A DNA stretch of 64,000 bases from Sphingomonas naasensis (GTDB lineage Bacteria; Pseudomonadota; Alphaproteobacteria; Sphingomonadales; Sphingomonadaceae), in NCBI RefSeq assembly GCF_004792695.1, contig NZ_SRXU01000005.1:248001-312000 (forward strand), written 5' to 3'. A model generated the notes under the pieces. The model did not search any database. It saw nothing but the letters and a program-made list of their open reading frames with translations, and was not told the DNA's origin. Positions 12,627 through 21,223 of this stretch are shown here, piece by piece. The translations under genes were made by a program, and so were the position numbers. Numbering within the stretch: position 1 is the first letter of the stretch; each line of letters starts with the position of its first letter.

Positions 12627-13570
12627 GACGCCGTATCCTCCTTCTGGCGCGCCTCCTCTAGCCCGTCCGGCACCGGTTCGGCTAGGGCGGCGTTGAGTTC
12701 GGCCCCCGCGACGATGCCGAGCCCGATCATGTAGAAGAAGATGAGCACGATCATCACGCCGGCAAGGCTGCCATAGGTCAAATCGTAGCTGCCGAGCAGC
12801 CCGAGCACGCGCGGAAGCATCGCGGTGACGAACATCCACCATGCGGCGGTGAACGCCGCCCCGGGCCATTTGGGGCATTTGGAGTAGCGGTAGCGGCTCG
12901 GCGTCAGCGAGTAGAAGATCATGTACAGCGCGCCGAACAGGATCAGCGCCGGCACGCCCTTGCTGAACGAGATCAGCGACTGGGTATCCGATGCCCAGGG
13001 CAGCAACTGATAGATGAACTGCTCGACCCCGGTCAGGAGCACCTGAAAACTGAACGCCGCCATGGCGAGGATCACCGAGGCGACGGTGATGCCGATCGCG
13101 CCGAGGCGATAGCGCCAGAAGGGCGTGCTCGAACGCACGCCATAGGCCTGACGGAGTGCGCCGCGCAGCGTCTCGATGAAGCCGGCAGTGGTCCACAGGC
13201 CGACGATCGCGCCGAACCATAGCAGATTGCCCGTCCGCGCCTGCAGCACGTCGGCGGCGGGCTTGCGCAACACCTCGGCCACATCCGGCGGCATGGTCTG
13301 CAAAAAGGCCTCGAGCGTGCGGATGCCCTCCGCGCTGCGCCCGATCAGCTGGGCGACCGCCGCCGCGACGATCAGGAAGGGGAAGAGCGTGACGAGCGCG
13401 AGATAGGCGAAATTGCCGGCATAGGTGAAACCTTCGTTGAAGGTGTCGGTGACGACGCGCCCGGCGACATGGAAGAAGCGCGGGCCGACGCCGAGCTTGC
13501 CCAAGGCCGCGCGAATGCGGACACCGGTCCCGGGTTTCGCCTCGGCGTCGGCGGATCCCGCTTGCTTCAC
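12623..13570 (-). CDS. YihY/BrkB family inner-membrane protein
   Basis: 315 residues with about six hydrophobic segments, starting with YLALVTLFPFLIVAAAVAQLIG and including a C-terminal ACM-like span GSLAGVMIVLIFFYMIGLGI. The AYGVRSSTPFWRYRLGAIGI and GAxxTAAWWMFV blocks fit the YihY/BrkB family, once annotated as ribonuclease BN. The true function is unsettled; members have been proposed as transport or envelope proteins. The stop overlaps the fabI GTG start by four bases, and the gene starts 20 bases after the DnaJ-like gene ends. The three may form one transcript. Confidence 0.88.
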   Translation of the reverse strand: MKQAGSADAEAKPGTGVRIRAALGKLGVGPRFFHVAGRVVTDTFNEGFTYAGNFAYLALVTLFPFLIVAAAVAQLIGRSAEGIRTLEAFLQTMPPDVAEVLRKPAADVLQARTGNLLWFGAIVGLWTTAGFIETLRGALRQAYGVRSSTPFWRYRLGAIGITVASVILAMAAFSFQVLLTGVEQFIYQLLPWASDTQSLISFSKGVPALILFGALYMIFYSLTPSRYRYSKCPKWPGAAFTAAWWMFVTAMLPRVLGLLGSYDLTYGSLAGVMIVLIFFYMIGLGIVAGAELNAALAEPVPDGLEEARQKEDTAS

Positions 13571-13590
13571 GCGTCTATTCCCACAGGCGC

Positions 13591-14523
13591 TCAGACGCCC
13601 ATGCGGCCACGCGGGTTCCCCTTGTCCTGCCAGCCCTGCACGAACTCGACCAGAGCATCGTCGTCGACCGGAAGATCGACCATCAGCGTGACCAGCAGAT
13701 CGCCGCGGCCGCTGCCCTTTTTGTGGAAGCCCCGCCCCTTGAGTCGCAGCACCTTGCCCGAGGTCGAGCCCTTGGGAACCTTGAGCATCACCGCGCCGTC
13801 GGGCGTCGGGACGCGCACTTCGGCGCCGAGCACCGCTTCGGAAAGGCTCACCGGCAAATCGAGGCGGATGTCGTCGCCCGCCCGCTCGTAGAAGCGATGC
13901 GGCTGGATCTCGATCGTGACGATCGCGTCGCCGAAACCGCCGGGCCCTTCCTCGCCCTTGCCGGCGAGGCGCATCTGCGTGCCGGTCTCGACGCCGGCCG
14001 GCAGCTTGAGGTCGATCGTCTTGCCGTCCCGCAGCGTGATTCGCTGCGGGGCGAGCTTCGCGGCGTCCTCGAACGCGACGGCGAGACGATAGGCGACATT
14101 GGCGCCCTTGGCCGCGGGCCGGCGCCCGAAGCCGCCGAAACCGCCGCTGAACCCGCCGCCGCCGCGCCGGCCGGCACCTCCGAACAGCCCCTCGAATATG
14201 TCGCCAAGATCGTTGGCCTCGCCGCCGAAATCGAACCCGCCGGCGCTGCCGGGCCGGAAGCCGCCCTGCTGGCCGCCGCCGAAGCCGAACGGCGCGGTGG
14301 GGTTGCCGTCGCCATCGATCTCGCCGCGATCGAAGCGCGCGCGCTTGTCCTTGTCGCTCAGCAGATCATAGGCGGCGGTCACCAGGCTGAACTTCTCGGA
14401 CGCCTTGGGATTATCCTTGTTGCGATCGGGGTGCAGCTCCTTGGCGAGCTTGCGATAGGCCTTTTTGATATCGGCCTCGGTCGCGCCCCGCGCCACGCCC
14501 AGAGTTGCATAGGGATCGGCCAC
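13591..14523 (-). CDS. DnaJ-domain co-chaperone, CbpA-like (class II Hsp40)
   Basis: 310 residues. The J domain occupies residues 1-70, with the HPD motif at 31-33 (ELHPDRNKD). A glycine/phenylalanine-rich linker runs from about 75 to 135 (GGFGGFGRR). The DnaJ C-terminal substrate-binding domain follows, with VPTPDGAVMLKVPKGSTSGK and RLKGRGF. There is no cysteine-rich zinc-finger region, so this is CbpA-type, not DnaJ proper. It would stimulate DnaK ATPase and deliver clients in the cytoplasm. It lies upstream of the BrkB-family and fabI genes on the same strand. Confidence 0.93.
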   Translation of the reverse strand: MADPYATLGVARGATEADIKKAYRKLAKELHPDRNKDNPKASEKFSLVTAAYDLLSDKDKRARFDRGEIDGDGNPTAPFGFGGGQQGGFRPGSAGGFDFGGEANDLGDIFEGLFGGAGRRGGGGFSGGFGGFGRRPAAKGANVAYRLAVAFEDAAKLAPQRITLRDGKTIDLKLPAGVETGTQMRLAGKGEEGPGGFGDAIVTIEIQPHRFYERAGDDIRLDLPVSLSEAVLGAEVRVPTPDGAVMLKVPKGSTSGKVLRLKGRGFHKKGSGRGDLLVTLMVDLPVDDDALVEFVQGWQDKGNPRGRMGV

Positions 14524-14617
14524 TCAATTCCTCGTGATCATCACCAAAGTTGGTCGCCCCTTACAGGAGCTTGCGCCGGCGAACATCGGCGCGGCGGCAG
14601 ATTTGCGCAACCCCGGC

Positions 14618-15508
14618 TCAGGCGGGAACCTGTTCCAGCGGCTCGACATCGACCGAGACGCGCATCTGCTGCGCGCCCCAGCCGAGAACGATGCCGTCGA
14701 TCGGCGCGACATCCGCATAGTCGCGGCCGATCGCGACCACGATGTGATCCCCGGCCATCCAGATGCCGTTGGTGGGATCGACGCCGACCCAGCCGAGCGC
14801 CGGCCCGGCCCATACCAGCACCCAGGCATGGGTGGCGTCCGCCCCGACCAGCCGCGGCTTGCCCGGCGGTGGCAGGGTGCGGATATAGCCCGAGGCATAG
14901 GCCGCGGGCAGGCCGGCGGCGCGCAGCCCCGAGATCATGATCTGCGCAAAATCCTGACAGACGCCGCCGCGCTTGCGGAACGCCTCGCGCGGTGGCGTGT
15001 CGACCAGCGTCGCGGCGGGATCGAACGCGAACTCGCGCTGGATGCGCAGCGCGAGCGCGAGCGCCGCATCGAGCACCCCGCGCTCCGGATCGAGATCGGC
15101 GGCGCACCATGCTGCGATGTCGCGGTCGAGCGGGATGCGCGGCGACGGGAAGAGATAGGCGGCAGGCCCCGCGGGGGAGGCATCGCGGCTCTCACGCGCC
15201 CATCGCGCGATATCGGCAAGAACCGGATCGGACGCATCCGGCATCGGGACCGGCCGATCGACCCGCACCCGCGCGCGGCTCTCGATGCTGAGCGTGCGCG
15301 CCGATTGCTCGACCACCAGCCGCACGACATTGGCGAGGCCCGCCTCGGCGCGCGCCGGGAAGACGCGACCCTGCGGCTCGATGATCAGGGCATGATCCTC
15401 GAGCTGCTGGCCCGACCACAGGATCGGCTTGAGCCGCAGATTGTTGCGCGCGAAGGCGACAGGCTCGGCATAGTCGAAGCGCGTCACATGGCGGATCTGG
15501 TAGAGCAT
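14618..15508 (-). CDS. Transglutaminase-like cysteine protease family protein
   Basis: 296 residues starting MLYQIRHVTRFDYAEPVAFA, the usual N-terminal beta-domain of bacterial transglutaminase-like proteins. The catalytic triad regions are visible: Cys in RKRGGVCQDFAQIMI, His in VGADATHAWVLVWA and Asp in GVDPTNGIW. It follows the ATP-grasp/alpha-E gene by 7 bases, so the two are cotranscribed. In many proteobacteria this trio of domains is co-encoded and has been proposed to make and process short peptide tags; no member here shows a substrate directly. No signal peptide is seen, so it should be cytoplasmic. Confidence 0.9.
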   Translation of the reverse strand: MLYQIRHVTRFDYAEPVAFARNNLRLKPILWSGQQLEDHALIIEPQGRVFPARAEAGLANVVRLVVEQSARTLSIESRARVRVDRPVPMPDASDPVLADIARWARESRDASPAGPAAYLFPSPRIPLDRDIAAWCAADLDPERGVLDAALALALRIQREFAFDPAATLVDTPPREAFRKRGGVCQDFAQIMISGLRAAGLPAAYASGYIRTLPPPGKPRLVGADATHAWVLVWAGPALGWVGVDPTNGIWMAGDHIVVAIGRDYADVAPIDGIVLGWGAQQMRVSVDVEPLEQVPA

Positions 15509-15515
15509 GCGGGGA

Positions 15516-17993
15516 TCAGGCCAGGACGAGGCCGGCAGCGCGCAGCGGTTCGGCGCCCTGCAGGAAATAGCGGCGCGCGATTGCGCCGGAAAGCTGCAGC
15601 AGCCGCGCCTCGACATCGGCGAGCAGCGCATCGTCGAGTCGCGCCGCGTTGGTGATGACGAGCAACGCCGCGATGCCGCGCGCATGTTCCTGCTGAGGCT
15701 CGGCGAGGCCGTCGTCCGAAAGCAGCGGCAGCTTGTTGAGATGCCCCGAAATCGCCGCGACCTGGAAGGCGAGCGCGCGCGGATTATTGGGGTCGAGCGT
15801 CACCAGATCGAGCACCGGAATGCGCGCCATGCCAGTGAGATAGCGTTGCCGATAGCTGATCTGGCTGTCCATCAGATCGAGCAGGGTCGAGAGATCGTCG
15901 CTCGTCGCATCGGGGCGTCCAAAGGTGCGGATGAAGCCGATCGCGGCCACCGCCCGCTCGAGCCGCCGGCCGATATCGTGGAAGCGCCACGCATCGGTGC
16001 GCGTCATATGCTCACTCGCCAGCCCGTTGAGCGCCGAATAGCGCCGCTGGAGCGAGCCGGCGCGATCGAGCAGCCCGCCGCGCTGCGGAAAGGGCGCGTC
16101 GAGCAAGCGGATCATGTCGGCCGAGAGCCGCTCGCGCGACACCGCGCCGATCGACCGCGCCTGGCGATTGATCGCGTCGACGCTGGCTTGCTCGCCTTCG
16201 AGCGCGGTGCGCGCGAGCTGGGTCAGGTCGGCGCGCCTGAACCCATTCGGCTGGGGCGCGGCACCGGCCTGCACCACGAGCCGGACAAGCCCGGCGACGG
16301 TGTCCGATGCCAGCGCCGCGCCGGTATCCGCGCTGATCGAATGGCCGAGCAGGACGCGGACCAGCCCGAGCAGCGCCTCGCCGCGCTCGAGATAGCGGCC
16401 GAGCCAGAACAGATTGTCGGCGACGCGGCTGGGCAAGGTGCCGGGATTGCGCCGCAACTGGCTGGTGTCGCCCGGGGGCAGCAGCGAAACCGGCGTCACC
16501 GGGTCCGCGCCATGGACGCAGACGTCGGCCGACCAAATCCCCTCGCCCATCACCGCGGCGCGCGGATCGGGATGCGCGCCGATCCGCGCAAAGCCGCCGG
16601 GCAGCACGACCCAGGCGCCGTCGCTGCCGCGGGCGGCGAAGACGCGCAAGGTGAACGGCCGCGCGGTGAGCGCCTCGTCGGCGACGGTCGGCATGGTCGA
16701 GAGGCGCACCACCTCCTGCCCGACATAGTCCTGCGGGCGCCGCGCCATGTCGTCGCACAGCGCGGCGCGGGCCGGCGCGTCGAGCGCGGCGCCGAGCGCC
16801 GGCTTGCCGTCAGGCAGCCCGAGCGGCGCGACGCCGAAGGCCGGCGCGACGACCAGCGAGTCGAGATTGGCGAGGACATGCGTGCGCTCGGCATCCTGCC
16901 CGCACCACCACGTTGCGATATTGGGAAGCAGCAGCGGCTTGCCGGTCAGCACCTCGGCGAGCCGCGGCAGGAAGGCGGCGAAGGCCGGCGCCTCGAGCAG
17001 CCCCGCGCCGGGCGCATTGGCGACGACCAGTTCCCCCGCCGCCATCACGTCGATCACCCCGGCCACGCCGATCGTCGAATGCGAATCGAGCGCGAGCGGA
17101 TCGAGCAGCCGCGGATCGAGCCGGTGCCACAGCGCGTCGACGCGCTTGAGCCCGGCGATGGTGCGGACATAGAGCCGGTCGTCGAGCGCGGCGAGATCGG
17201 CGCCCTCTACGAGCAGGAAACCGAGATAGCGCGCGAGATGCGCCTGTTCGGCATAGCTGGGGTTGAGCCGCCCGGGGGTGAGCAACGCGATGCGCGGTTC
17301 GGCGCGCCGGCAGGCCGCCGCCAGCCCCTCGCGAAACGCGGCGAAGAAGGGCGCGTGGCGCTCGATGTTGAGCCGCGACTGGAGGTCGCCGAGCGTGCGC
17401 GCCATCGCCAGCCGGTTCTCGAGCGCATAGCCCGCGCCGGCGGGCGCCCGCAGATGATCGGCGAGCACGCTCCATTCGCCCGAAGGGCCGCGGCAGAGAT
17501 CGGCGGCGACGAACTGGAGGTGATGCCCCCCGGGCGGCGCGAGATGCGCGAGCGGGCGCAGGAAGAACGGACTGCCGCCGACCAGCGCCGCGGGGACATG
17601 GCCGTCGGCGACGAGGCGCGACTCGCCGTAAAGATCTTGCAGCACCGCTTCGAGAAGCCCGGCGCGCTGGACGATTCCTGCGGCGATCCCGTCCCACTCC
17701 GCCTTTTCGATCAGCAGCGGCACCGGCGAGAGCGGCCAAGGGCGTTCCTCGCCCTCATCGACGATGCGGAAACCCGTGCCGATGTCTTCGGCATGCCGCT
17801 GCGCGCGCTCGCGAGCGGTGCCGAGCGCCTCGCCCGAGAGCGCCGCCAGCTCCTCCAGCAGCGCGGCCCATTCGGGATCGCGGCGCCGGGCGCAGAGCAC
17901 GTCGCCGGCATCCACATGCGCGCAATAATCGGCGATCCACCGATCGGCGATCGTCGCTGCGTCGAACAAAGATGTCGCGGCGCCGCTGGCCAA
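15516..17993 (-). CDS. Fused circularly permuted ATP-grasp and alpha-E domain protein
   Basis: About 825 residues. The N-terminal half resembles the circularly permuted ATP-grasp family (COG2308): LLIEKAEWDGIAAGIVQRAG, LLEAVLQDLYGESRL, then LTPGRLNPSYAEQAHLARYL and PFTLRVFAARGSDGAWVVLP. The C-terminal roughly 300 residues, from SRVADNLFWLGRYLERGE, are an all-helical alpha-E domain (COG2307). In most genomes these are two genes; here they are one. The start is not certain: a TTG at 17993 has GGAGGA upstream and gives MASGAATSLFDAATIADRW. The open frame continues further but only as antisense of the next gene. With the downstream transglutaminase it forms the known predicted peptide-ligase neighbourhood; the reaction is unproven. 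Confidence 0.85.
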   Translation of the reverse strand: MASGAATSLFDAATIADRWIADYCAHVDAGDVLCARRRDPEWAALLEELAALSGEALGTARERAQRHAEDIGTGFRIVDEGEERPWPLSPVPLLIEKAEWDGIAAGIVQRAGLLEAVLQDLYGESRLVADGHVPAALVGGSPFFLRPLAHLAPPGGHHLQFVAADLCRGPSGEWSVLADHLRAPAGAGYALENRLAMARTLGDLQSRLNIERHAPFFAAFREGLAAACRRAEPRIALLTPGRLNPSYAEQAHLARYLGFLLVEGADLAALDDRLYVRTIAGLKRVDALWHRLDPRLLDPLALDSHSTIGVAGVIDVMAAGELVVANAPGAGLLEAPAFAAFLPRLAEVLTGKPLLLPNIATWWCGQDAERTHVLANLDSLVVAPAFGVAPLGLPDGKPALGAALDAPARAALCDDMARRPQDYVGQEVVRLSTMPTVADEALTARPFTLRVFAARGSDGAWVVLPGGFARIGAHPDPRAAVMGEGIWSADVCVHGADPVTPVSLLPPGDTSQLRRNPGTLPSRVADNLFWLGRYLERGEALLGLVRVLLGHSISADTGAALASDTVAGLVRLVVQAGAAPQPNGFRRADLTQLARTALEGEQASVDAINRQARSIGAVSRERLSADMIRLLDAPFPQRGGLLDRAGSLQRRYSALNGLASEHMTRTDAWRFHDIGRRLERAVAAIGFIRTFGRPDATSDDLSTLLDLMDSQISYRQRYLTGMARIPVLDLVTLDPNNPRALAFQVAAISGHLNKLPLLSDDGLAEPQQEHARGIAALLVITNAARLDDALLADVEARLLQLSGAIARRYFLQGAEPLRAAGLVLA

Positions 17994-18167
17994 ATGCGCT
18001 TCCTCCGATGGCGGCGGTGATGGGCGAAAGCCCGTTGCGAGGCAACCGGGGAGATGGCCCGATCCGGTCGCCTTCCTGCGGCCCCGATCGGTCGCATCTG
18101 CAGCATCCCGCGCTCCACCGGCACGTTGAGCCGTGCCAGTGCGCCGCACAGCCATGCGGGGATTTCC

Positions 18168-19223
18168 ATGAAGTCGTTGTTTATCGGTTCGCTCCTCCTG
18201 CTCGCCACCCCCGCGGCGGCGCAGGATTTCGCCGTCTTCGACGCCGCCTCGCTGCGCGGCGAAGCGGCGACGCCGGTCGCGCGCGGCGTCCTCGCACGCG
18301 CCGGGGCGGCGCTGGCCCGACCGCCCGCCCCGCTCCCCCGCCTGCACACCGAGGGCACGCTTCCCGGAAAGGGCATCCGCGATATCAGCCTCAAAGCGAA
18401 GCAGGACCAGCCGATCGTCCTCGATCTCGCACTCGCCTGGCGGCTCAGCGGCGACCGGCGCTATCTGGACCAGGCGGCGCGTTATCTCGGCGCGTGGACG
18501 GGCATTTACCGGATCTCGTTCAACCCGATCGACGAGACCGGATTCGACACGCTGCTGCTCGCCACCGATCTCGTCGAGGCAGACTTGCCGCCGAAGACGC
18601 GGGCCACGCTCGCGCGCTTCTGGCGCCGCATGGCCGAGGGCTATCTCGCCGCGGCCGAACGCATCCCGAAGAACCAGCACAACAATTGGCAGAGCCATCG
18701 CATCAAGCTGGCGACGCTCGCCGCGTTCCAGCTCGGCGATCCGGGCCTGATCGCTCGGGCGCGCGCGGCATTCCGCCGACAGATAGCGGGCAATATCGGC
18801 CCCGATGGCACGGTGTCCGACTTCACCGAGCGCGATGCGCTTCACTACGTGACCTACGACCTCGAGCCGCTGCTCGTCGCCGCGATCGCGGCGCAGCGCC
18901 ATGGCGAGGACTGGTATCATTGGAAGAGCCCCTCGGGCGCGAGCCTCGCGCAGGCGGTGCGCTGGCTCCAGCCCTATGCCGGGGGGAAGCAAAGCCATGT
19001 CGAGTTCGTGGGCTCGCGCGTGAAGTTCGATCGCGACCGTGCAGCGGCGGGGCAACGCGACTATGCGCCGCACGCATGGAAACGCGCAAACGCCGTCGAC
19101 ACCTTCGCACTGGCCGCGCTGCTCGACCCCGGCCTGCGCGGCTTCGCCGACTCGCTGGCCGGCGAGACGTCACGGCGGCCGCTCGCCTGGCCGGTGCTGC
19201 TCGCGGGAGCGGCGGCGCGCTAG
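18168..19223 (+). CDS. Exported alginate lyase family protein (alpha/alpha-toroid)
   Basis: 351 residues with signal peptide MKSLFIGSLLLLATPAAAQD. The motif NQHNNWQSHRIKLATLAAFQ and the later HYVTYDLEPLLVAA and YDLEP segments fit the alginate lyase family (PF05426-like), which cleaves uronic-acid-containing polysaccharides by beta-elimination. The conserved Asn-Asn-x followed by basic residues corresponds to the active-site groove. It is predicted periplasmic. It is convergent with the GH27 gene (4-base gap) and divergent from the ATP-grasp gene. The substrate could be alginate, a sphingan or another uronate polymer; sequence alone does not decide. Confidence 0.82.
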   Translation: MKSLFIGSLLLLATPAAAQDFAVFDAASLRGEAATPVARGVLARAGAALARPPAPLPRLHTEGTLPGKGIRDISLKAKQDQPIVLDLALAWRLSGDRRYLDQAARYLGAWTGIYRISFNPIDETGFDTLLLATDLVEADLPPKTRATLARFWRRMAEGYLAAAERIPKNQHNNWQSHRIKLATLAAFQLGDPGLIARARAAFRRQIAGNIGPDGTVSDFTERDALHYVTYDLEPLLVAAIAAQRHGEDWYHWKSPSGASLAQAVRWLQPYAGGKQSHVEFVGSRVKFDRDRAAAGQRDYAPHAWKRANAVDTFALAALLDPGLRGFADSLAGETSRRPLAWPVLLAGAAAR

Positions 19224-19227
19224 GCGC

Positions 19228-20586
19228 TCATGCGGGCGTCAGCCGATAGAGCCCCGCGCCGTGCCCGGGCAGCGTCTGCTCGATCCTGCCGCGCGCCACG
19301 CCGATATCGCTTCCCGCCCAGAGATCGCGGACCCGCGCCGTCGCGAGGCCGAGGGGCGCGAGATCGAAGCCGATCTGGCGTAGCGCCTTGCCGGTGTTGA
19401 ACAACGCGAGGAACTGCGCCCCGTCCGGCGCGCGGGCCGACCAGATGCGCGTGCCGTCGGCGACGAAATAGGGCCGGTTGTCGCTGCTCGCCTGATTGAC
19501 GGCGAGCACCTCGCGATTGGTCAGCAGCGCGAGCGTGTCGGCGTCGAGGTGGCGCAGGTCGCCGCCCATGATCAAAGGCGAGCGCGCGATCGCCCAGAGC
19601 GTCATCAGCGTGCGCTGCTCAGCGGGGGTGAAGCGCGTGTCGCGCGCGCCCAGCGCCAGCTTGCCGAGCGGGAGCATATCGGCATCGGGCCAGCCGCCCC
19701 GCCCGATATGCGGGCTCCAGTTCTCGAGCCGGGTGAACTGCGCCTCGAGCATCGACCATTCGTCCCAGAAATCGTCCGAGATCCGCCACATCTGGGCATG
19801 CCGCCGGACATGGTCGGCGCGCACCACCGGCGTTTCGCCGGGTGAGAGGCTGAGGATCATCGGGCGTCCGCAGCGCGCGATTGCGCGGTGCGCCGCCTCG
19901 ATCTCCGCGGCGTGCGCGTCATAGGGCCGGCTCATATCGTCCATCTTGACGAAATCGACGCCCCATTCGGCGAGCAGCCGGAACACGCCGTCATAATAGG
20001 CCTGCGCGCCGGGTTGGCGCATGTCGACACCGTACATGTCGGGGTTCCACGGACAGACGCTGTTCGTGTCGGCGATTCGCCGCGCGCTGGTCCGGGTGCC
20101 GAGCACCGGCAAGTCGCGCTCGACCGCGAGCCGCGGAATCCCGCGCATCAGATGGACGCCGAACTTGAGACCCAGCGCGTGCAGATCGGTGGCGAGCGGC
20201 GCGAAGCCCTTGCCCCCGGCGCTCGAGGGGAAGCGATTGGGTGCGGGCAGCAGCCGGCCATGCCCGTCGATCGTCGGCACCGGATGGGCATTGTAGCTGT
20301 AGCTCTTCGCCTCGGGCTCATACCATTGGATGTCGACGGTGAAGACGTCGTAGCCGAAGGGGAGCAGCTTGCGCGCCATGATCGCCGCAGTCTCGCGCAC
20401 TTGCGCCTCGGTGATGGTGGTGGCGAAGCTGTTCCAGCTGTTCCAGCCCATCGGCGGACGCGGGGCGAGCCGCGCCGGCGCGGCGATCGCGGGCTCGGGC
20501 AGCGTCGCCAGCCCGCCGATCGCCACGCCGCCGCGCAGCACCGAGCGCCGCGACACCGCACCGCCGGAACCCCGTTTCACGACCAT
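19228..20586 (-). CDS. Tat-exported glycoside hydrolase family 27 protein (alpha-galactosidase-like)
   Basis: 452 residues. A twin-arginine leader, SRRSVLRGGVAIGGLATLPE, starts at residue 12, so the enzyme is likely exported folded. The catalytic barrel begins PPMGWNSWNSFATTITEAQV. The nucleophile Asp is at about 216 in VDFVKMDDMSRPYD and the acid/base Asp at 271-272 in MWRISDDFWDEW. TLWAIARSPLIMGGDLRHLD and a beta-sandwich domain complete the GH27 architecture. Members hydrolyse alpha-galactosides, and some act on beta-L-arabinopyranosides or related sugars. The start ATG at 20586 follows GGAGG. The neighbouring lyase suggests a role in polysaccharide use. Confidence 0.9.
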   Translation of the reverse strand: MVVKRGSGGAVSRRSVLRGGVAIGGLATLPEPAIAAPARLAPRPPMGWNSWNSFATTITEAQVRETAAIMARKLLPFGYDVFTVDIQWYEPEAKSYSYNAHPVPTIDGHGRLLPAPNRFPSSAGGKGFAPLATDLHALGLKFGVHLMRGIPRLAVERDLPVLGTRTSARRIADTNSVCPWNPDMYGVDMRQPGAQAYYDGVFRLLAEWGVDFVKMDDMSRPYDAHAAEIEAAHRAIARCGRPMILSLSPGETPVVRADHVRRHAQMWRISDDFWDEWSMLEAQFTRLENWSPHIGRGGWPDADMLPLGKLALGARDTRFTPAEQRTLMTLWAIARSPLIMGGDLRHLDADTLALLTNREVLAVNQASSDNRPYFVADGTRIWSARAPDGAQFLALFNTGKALRQIGFDLAPLGLATARVRDLWAGSDIGVARGRIEQTLPGHGAGLYRLTPA

Positions 20587-20722
20587 CTTTCCTCCCCTTC
20601 TGGCGCAGGAATAATCAGACTTTTTCTCGCCGGTTGTAAAGCCGCGCGCCGTTGGTCGACGCCAGAGCGGCGTTGGGCGGTAGCGCGCTGGATGCCGCTC
20701 TCGCACGGGCTAGGCTCGCGGC

Positions 20723-21172
20723 GTGATGGAACACCGGCACATCCATGCGATCGCGGACGCGCATCCGGCAATGCTGTGGCGCGGCGCGCTGGCGGTGACC
20801 AGCGAGCCGCCCGAGCTCTTCTGGCGCGGCAAGCCGCTGGGCCTGTCCCCCGCCGAGATCGCGCTGATGACGCTCCTCGTCCGCCGCGGGCGCGCTGCAC
20901 TCGGCGACATCGCGGAGACGCTGGCGGGCGTCGGCGCCAATATCTCGTCGCTCAACGTCCTCACCTATCGCATCCGCCGCAAATTCGCGGCGCTCGGCGC
21001 GCCCGATCCGATCGAGGCGCGCCGTCAATGGGGCCTCGTGCTGCGCGTCGAGCCTGACGCGCGCGGCTCGACGGCCTTGTGGATCGGCTCGGCCGAACCT
21101 TGGGCCGATGCCATGGCGTGGCAGCCGCACGCCGCCGCGACGCCACAGCGCGAGGCCGAACGTCGATTCTGA
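20723..21172 (+). CDS. Standalone winged-helix (OmpR/PhoB effector-like) regulator
   Basis: 149 residues from GTG 20723 (MMEHRHIHAIADAHPAMLWR). The central part, LSPAEIALMTLLVRRGRAAL then ANISSLNVLTYRIRRKFAAL, followed by a WGLVLRVEPD hairpin, has the order of a Trans_reg_C winged helix. There is no receiver domain and no membrane segment, so it may respond through another protein. It is followed 51 bases later by the LytS-type kinase and is divergent from the GH27 gene, which makes both plausible partners or targets. The DNA site is unknown. Confidence 0.72.
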   Translation: MMEHRHIHAIADAHPAMLWRGALAVTSEPPELFWRGKPLGLSPAEIALMTLLVRRGRAALGDIAETLAGVGANISSLNVLTYRIRRKFAALGAPDPIEARRQWGLVLRVEPDARGSTALWIGSAEPWADAMAWQPHAAATPQREAERRF

Positions 21173-21223
21173 GCGGCCGAGCGTCGGTCGACACGCCCTG
21201 CCGCTTTTGCGATCACCCGTCCG

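Noticed and set aside
15507..18020. A plus-strand frame of about 837 codons opposite the ATP-grasp/alpha-E gene
   Set aside because: Composition is Arg/Ala/Glu-rich with no domain, and the opposite strand encodes a recognisable protein with a plausible start and operon partner.
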